Assembly (NCBI GenBank): GCA_018857735.1
Contig: JABMCL010002957.1
Location: forward strand, 1,228,501 to 1,292,500
Source of the DNA: Alviniconcha marisindica
Lineage: Eukaryota > Mollusca > Gastropoda > Provannidae
Reading direction: 5' to 3'
Length of the DNA stretch: 64,000 nucleotides
Under the pieces are notes generated by a model. That model did no database searches and was not told the DNA's origin. It saw only the letters and a list, made by a program, of their open reading frames with translations. Within the stretch, counting starts at the first letter, position 1. Every line of letters begins with the position of its first letter. The position numbers and the translations under genes were made by a program. Shown in pieces: positions 41,744-49,882 of the stretch.

Positions 41744-43894
41744 GGTGTAATACTTTATGTAAATTGTTTTGGTAGGACTGTGCTCCACGTGTGTACAGAA
41801 TATCATATTTAGGTTACTATGTATCATGTGAGCACTCAGGATGTTGATGAGCACATGATAAATGTACATTATTATTATTATTATTACTATCATCCAGAAT
41901 ACAAATGCAAGGTAGATAATAAGATTATTCACTGTGTTCCACTCTCAAATTCTCAAAAGGATATTCAATGAACAAACAAGCAACAAAGAAGTGGTGTGCA
42001 GAAAGACAAACAAAAAAGTTACATGGAGAATAACATTATTTAAGCCTCTCTTTTTTCTTTTTTCTTTTTTTTAAACAACAATAAAAATCAGCAAAACACT
42101 ATATGGTCAAGAATATGAAATGGAACCACTGCGAAAGGCACAGCAAAATTCCAACAAAATCAATAAGGGACACTGCTGGCCAATGAAAATCAATGATGAC
42201 ATCAGCAGCAGCTCAACACCATTTTGACCCAACCAAATGCCAGACACATCCATTCTGATCCAGAACACAACAGCCAAGACCACAATACATGTAGCCATTA
42301 CATCGTATTTTCACAAGCTGGTGTTAAATATCATGATGACAAATGGACAAAAATGCACCTCAAAGGCAGCAACTAAATCCTCCCTAATGAAGCATCCGGA
42401 TGAATGCCAGCATTCAGAAGGAAGAAAATATCAAAACCTATGAGGTGTCAGAATATTTAATGCCAAAGGGGACCAAAAAACCCACAAGCAACAACAATGA
42501 CTGCTGGTTCGAAAAAAGATCTCCCAAAAAATCCCATTTCTTTTTGCTTAAAAAACACACAACATTAACAGGATGGCAATGCACAAAAACGGTATGCACA
42601 TTTTGAGTGATCTGCCCTTTTTAAGCAAGAAACATACAAACAGCTAAGGTGCAGGAAATGCAGGGTTAAAACAAAAAATAAATTATGGCCTGTTTCAAGA
42701 GGAAATGGCCCTGAGCTGGCAACAGGGTGATAGCTCTCTGCACATCATTTTGTACCATCCAAGCAACCCTTTCTCTCCCAGTACTTTTCACCATTTTCGA
42801 AACTTTTAGGATTACAGCATTTAACTTGACTAAAACCATGCAAAAGCATCAGAAGCATAAAAATGTAACTGCCACATACTTGTTCTTCAACAGCACCTTG
42901 TACTTGTCCTCACAACGACAACCACTACCACATCACAATGTTCCCCCACAACCACACTCCCTACCCTCAATGTACTGGGTTTGTTTACCTCCTTGACCAA
43001 CACATTCTAATTCTTCTAGTCACTGTCGTTACCACTAACATTGGCTGGGTCAAACTCTGCATCCCCCTCCTCTCCAAACAAGGTTTCTGCGTCGCTTTCA
43101 ACTCCCATTGCCCAGAATATCCGTAACAAGATGAATCACTCCATCTAAGTGAAGCAACGTGCTGGCTGCCATCTTGGCATGGAGTTCCAATTTTTTTCAC
43201 TTAATCAACTTTCAGAGCTCCAAAACACAACAAAAATGGCGCCATTTGCAAGCAAGCTGCTACATGAAGAACTACATCGCTGACCATGTGATCAGGATTC
43301 CCCAGGTTTCACGGAATGTTACTCAAACTGGGTTGTGACGAGTCCATGCCAGAATGTGCAGTGAGGACTGAAAGGCTTAAAGACATGTTCTTTTCAACTT
43401 TATGTGTCACAATGAGCGCAATTTTGATGATGCTGCATCAGCAGCACAAATTCTTTGTCAGGAAAAGGGTTCAAAACATTTTTTTAAAGGAGTGCTGGAA
43501 CTCTCACCAGATGAAATTTTAAAAAACTATTAAAAAAACACTGCATAAGACCAAAAAGACGAATCTGGGAAGGACAATGCCTGTGGGGTTAAAAAAAAAA
43601 AACAAAAAAAAAACTGAAAATATTCCAGGGAGAATGGCAGCGGAAGGACCCCAAGCGGACCCCCTAAGTGGACCCCCTAAGTGGCCAGGAAATAACATGT
43701 AATCTAGCCTTGCGCTACACCAGCCACTGATTTTACAACAGCAGAACAGCTATTTACCTGAAAAGCCCCTAAAGACTGAGAAATCAAATCCCAGCTCCAA
43801 ATGCTTGAGGATGAAATTACATCAGGAGTGTTGTGTTTTGTGTTCCTGCCCTTATTAGAATAATACCAAGTCACAAGCTCTTAAATCACAAAGG

Positions 43895-43929
<35 letters not shown>

Positions 43930-44070
43930 CGTGCGTGCATGCATGTGTGTGCATGCGTGCGTGCGTGGCATGCGTGTGCCTGCGAGCGTGCATGCGTGCA
44001 TGTGTGCATGCATGTATGCATGTGTGCATGCATGCGTGTATATGTGTGTGCACGTGTGTGCATGCGTGCA

Positions 44071-44102
<32 letters not shown>

Positions 44103-44210
44103 CTTGCAAGCATGTGTGTGGAAGAAAGAGAGAAATGGAGAGAGAGGTGTATACATGTAAACGAGTGAGCAGGAGCAAGTGAGAGGGGTTGTGTGTGTGT
44201 GTGTGTGTAT

Positions 44211-44248
<38 letters not shown>

Positions 44249-44875
44249 TGTGTGTGTGCATGTGTGTGTGTGTGTGCGCACATCTGTGTGTGTGAGTGTG
44301 CATCTGTGTGTGTGCATGTGCATGAGCGTGTGTATGCATGCATGCATGCATGTGTGTGTGTGTGTGCACACGTGCATGCATGCGTGTCTATGCACACACG
44401 TGTGCATGCATGCATGTGTGTGTGTGTACGTGTGTGCATGCTTGCATGCGCGTGCATGTGTACATGAGTGCATGTGTGCCTGTGTATGCATGCGTGTGTA
44501 TGCGTGTGTGTTAATAATCATTTTGCTTGGCCTCACCCAGAGGGCATCCATCTTTTTGCTGAGCATCTTGGAAAGCTTGTCCGCCATCCTCTCGACCAGC
44601 CTCTGGGAATCCACCTTCTGGAACACTGCATTGCGCAGCGTCTTGGCATCGTTGTAGGACTAAAACCACACACACACACACACACGCATACACATTTTTT
44701 TATTTTATATGTACATATATATATATATAATACATGTGTACCTATTGTATTCATGACTGAAACCACATACACATAGTGACAGACATGCTGACACAAGTGT
44801 GCATGATACACAACTGAGACCATGTATGTGTTGTATGACTGACCAACCCCCTACAACATACACACACACACACAC

Positions 44876-44948
<73 letters not shown>

Positions 44949-45022
44949 CACAGAGGCTGTAAATGTTGTGAAGTACCCCCCACCCCACCCCCTGAACACA
45001 CACCACCACACACACACACACA

Positions 45023-45070
<48 letters not shown>

Positions 45071-45080
45071 CTTTTTCTCT

Positions 45081-45122
<42 letters not shown>

Positions 45123-45162
45123 TGAGTATAACTGTTGTTCTGAAGTTACACACACACACGCA

Positions 45163-45208
<46 letters not shown>

Positions 45209-45801
45209 TCTTGCCACTGCTGACTTCAACGTTCCACAAACACTGCCATCATAATCTATAAGCATAAGGTGTGGCTAATGTTATGCTTGTAACCAAATCA
45301 ATGACTCACCACCGACAGGCTCACTAATTGGATTCCAGGTTAACACACAAACAATTATGTACTGTACCAGTAATCTCAATGCCACGGATGGGGGTGGAGG
45401 GGTAGGGGGTGGTGGGAGGCAGAGGCCATTAATACAGTGGATCCCCTCTTCAAACACCATTTTTGGCCTAAAATTCAAACCACAAGGGGTCACAGAAGAT
45501 GCAGTGGTCATGCTAGACATGTTTCAAACCAGTGTGACATCTACAAGGTAGTGAAAGTGATTCATGGACACCGGTCAGAAAATGACTGTAACCAGTCAAA
45601 TTCACTGCCATCTGTACTGCCAGAGCTCTATCAGCAAACACCCTGTTTGTTCCCTGACCTAACTTGACAGAATGGCACCATGGTCAAAACGACCTTACTC
45701 TTTTCTGTATAGACTTTTGCAGAAAATATGGAGAAGAACAGTGGTATACTAAATGTCAGTGTGCATTTTTGTTTATACTTCTCTTTGTTTCAAACCCCAT
45801 G

Positions 45802-45832
<31 letters not shown>

Positions 45833-48207
45833 ATGTTTCTGCCTACCATATTATGTTCAATTTTTTAGATGACAAAGTCTGACATGTAACAGATACCATG
45901 TCAACTTGGCCTAAGACTTCTTCAAAAAGTTTTTTTTTTTAACCAACATATGACAGAAGTTCTACAGTTTCAAATGTAATGAGCATCATGGCTGAAAGAC
46001 CTGGTGTGAGGACTCTCTGTATGTTAAATGTCAGCCCAATAGCTTGCCGAGATCACAAGAACACTTGTGACTTGAAATCAATCAGGGCAAACAAGGGATG
46101 CTTCTCCATCAATCAACAGTCAGAAACCCAGCGAATCCATGACTCCTCCACCCTATTCATAGCCCTATTCACTCTTTAACCATTCAGGTGATATATTTAT
46201 ATTATATTATATATATATATATCCAGTTTACCTAGTTCAGCAGCATTACTGCATTGCATCAATCTGTTTTCCAGTGTTTGGCAGTACTTATCATTATTGC
46301 TGGCAATAAACATGGTTTGTTACTGGCATGTTCAACAGTACCTGCTACTCCTACCCGATTCAATAAACATGATATAATATTTTATTATATCTAGGCATTG
46401 TGCTCAGCTATATTTACCCAACTGATAGCAATAACCATAACATCCTATGATCCTGTCAATGTGCTCAGCCTACTTACCCCATTGCTTTTCAGTAAATACA
46501 GTTTCAACTCAATGTATTCAGCATCCTCACAGCATTGATCATATTTAAACACCACAGTACACTTAGTGCATTTATCACACTTACCACACCGATAAAACAT
46601 GTTAAACTACACATACTGTCGTTACTATTTATCACACTTACCACACTGATAAAACATGTTAAACTACACATACTGTTGTGACTATTTATCACACTTACCC
46701 CACTGATGGCAGTAAATATGGTCTACTGTTAAACTACACTTTGCACATTTATCACACTTACCCCACCGATAGCTCAATAAACCTGGTCTACTGTTACACT
46801 ACACTGTTTAATAATTATTTCTAAACTGTTTTTCACAACAGTGCCTATCCCCTCGTCCAACGCCAAGTGTGTGTGTGTGTGTGTGTGTGTGTGAACAGTG
46901 TCTGTGTCTGTCATTAGTGTTATTGTAAAGCGCCCTGTGCTGCCACCTTGTGTGGTAGATAAGCGCTCTAGAAATCCTCTATTATTATTATTATTACTAT
47001 TACTTAGTGCAGAATTTACTACTTAGCACACTTGTCCCATTGATACTAATGATAGTACAATAAACAGGGTCTAATGTTACACCACACTTTGTGCGTATTT
47101 ATTATTTAGCATAACTGTCCCAATGACAGTACAATAAACAGGGTCTACTCTTAGTGTTACACTACACCTATTACCTACTTCATGCATTTATCGCACTTAC
47201 CCCTCTGGTACCGGTACAGTGGTAGCAATAAACATTATTCGTCTACTGATACACTCTGAGCATTTAGCACACTTACCCTCAGTATAGACAGCTATAAATG
47301 TGGTCTACTGTTATACTGCACTTAGAGCATTTAGCATACAGTTTACCCCACTGATGGCAAAAAACTTGTATCCTGTCACTGAGTCAGTGTGTTTTAAAGC
47401 ACTTAACCCCACTAATGAATCTACAGATCAATAAAAAAGACATGCACAATTTCAGCACTGAACTTGGATTAAAAGTGCTCAGAAAACATAAACAAGCTGT
47501 GGATACATCTTGACAGAGTTTCAGCAATATGATAAGAGTTTCAGCAATACTTACCAGGTAATACTATTAACACAACAACAGCAATAATCATACTATCCTG
47601 TCAAAGTTTAAGCAGTACATGTACATGTATGTACCCTTAGCCTTACCCCAGTATGGCATCTAGTCAGAGTGTTACAAACTCCATCAACAGCATGATATCT
47701 AGTTAGTGTGGTCAGCAGTACAGTACTCTAACTTACCCCATTGATAGCATGGTATCCAGTCAGTGTGTTCAGTAGTACAGTACTCTAACTTACCCCAGCA
47801 TGGCATCCAGTCAGTGTGTCCAGCAGTATCATACTGTAACTTACCCCACTGATACTGATAGCAGGGTATCCAGTCAGTGTGTTCAGCAGTATCATACTCT
47901 AACTTACCCCATTTACAGCAGGGTATCCATTCAGTATGTTCAGCAGTATGGTACTCTAACTTACCCCATTGATAGCATGGTATCCAGTCAGTGTGTTCAG
48001 AAGAGTGACCAGGTTATCACGGAGAACAGAAGCCCACTCCTTCACTCTGAACACACACACACAAACACAGAAAACAACACTGAATCAGTCAACACTTGTT
48101 CAAATCCTCAGTACCTTTACTCTGGTCAGATGCACAAACACCCCAAACGGTCACTGAATCAGCTAATAAAAACATGAAACCATGAAACACTGCCCCACAG
48201 CTTTGTG

Positions 48208-48268
<61 letters not shown>

Positions 48269-49062
48269 CATTGGAAACAATCAGAACTGATCCACAACAC
48301 ATCCAAAATAAATCTGAAACAAGAATGACCAAGCAAGCTAGCAATAGCAATCTAAAACAAGATCCAAACACATGAAAAAAGGTTTTAAAAAAACCCCGCT
48401 ATGTATTACAATAAAACACAACATGGAAAATTTTCAGGGTTTGCCCCTTTTTCAAGCCACAAAACAACACTTAACAGTTAAATGATGAAAAATGGGATGT
48501 AGGACACTTATCTACTGTAGGTTCAGCTGTTCGCCATTTATACAAGCACAAGAAACAGTTGGTTAACATTACCTTTATTCTGGTCACACACACAAACACA
48601 CAAAAGAATTTTATAATCAATGCTAACGGAAGAAACAACCAGCTAACATTGGTCCATACCTTTACTTCGGTCACACACACAAACACAGAAAACCAAGCTG
48701 GTTATATAATACAACTATTAAAAGCACAAGAAACAATCAGCTAACAGTAACACTGGTCCGCACCATCATCCTGGTCACACACAAACACAGAAAACAACTG
48801 GCCACACATCCACAAGAAACAATCGGTTCCATCCACACCTTTACTCTAGCCACACACACAAACACAAACAGTGATCCACACCTTTAAAAAAAAATTGGTC
48901 ACATGAAAACACACACAAAAAAGCCCTCTGCTTAGTCATACTCTCATGTATACATCATTACAATTTACATGTATGTACATGAGTTATAGTCAAACAGGAT
49001 TCTTAACAATCAGTTAAGAAACAATGGTCTTCACCCTTACTCTGACCACACACACACAAACA

Positions 49063-49099
<37 letters not shown>

Positions 49100-49786
49100 G
49101 AAGTTGATTTCCAAGCCCAGCTGTTTAAATTCAACAATAATCTGAAACAAGATTGGTTGCTAGAATTCTAAAACAAGATCCAATTCCAAGCACATAAAAT
49201 TAAAAGGTTCAAAAGAATGCTATTTAGTAATTATTTATTATTAGGACAAAACACAACATGCAAATTTTGGAGGTAATCCCCTTTTATCAAGCTACAAAAC
49301 AACACTTAAACAACAATTGAACAGTGAAAAATGAGATGTAGAGCTAAGCTGCTTATCTGTTTTTGGTTGGCTATGTCCAGTCCAGTCAAAAAATGCAACG
49401 GAGAGCTACGCCACTTACAGATTATCTGTTTTTGGTTGAGTTATGTCCAGTCCAGTCAAAAAAATGTGATGGAAAGCTAAGCCACTTATCTGTTTTTGGT
49501 TGAGTTAGGTCGGTCCATTCCAGTTAACTGGACATAGCTAAACCAAAAACTATCAAATTATCAGTATCATTAACTTGATTAAGTCACAATATTTTTGATG
49601 GTTTTAGTTTTTACATGACAATTTTATTGATCATTGAAATAATGACCCTCTTCTACCTTGGTACTAACAATACAAGGAAAATGTATGACTATCATTCAGA
49701 GCATACCATTACCAGATGGCATACTCACAAATACAAGGTCAAGCGTCTGTTAGTTAATGGTCCTGCCCAAAAGATGCGTTATGTAC

Positions 49787-49882
<96 letters not shown>

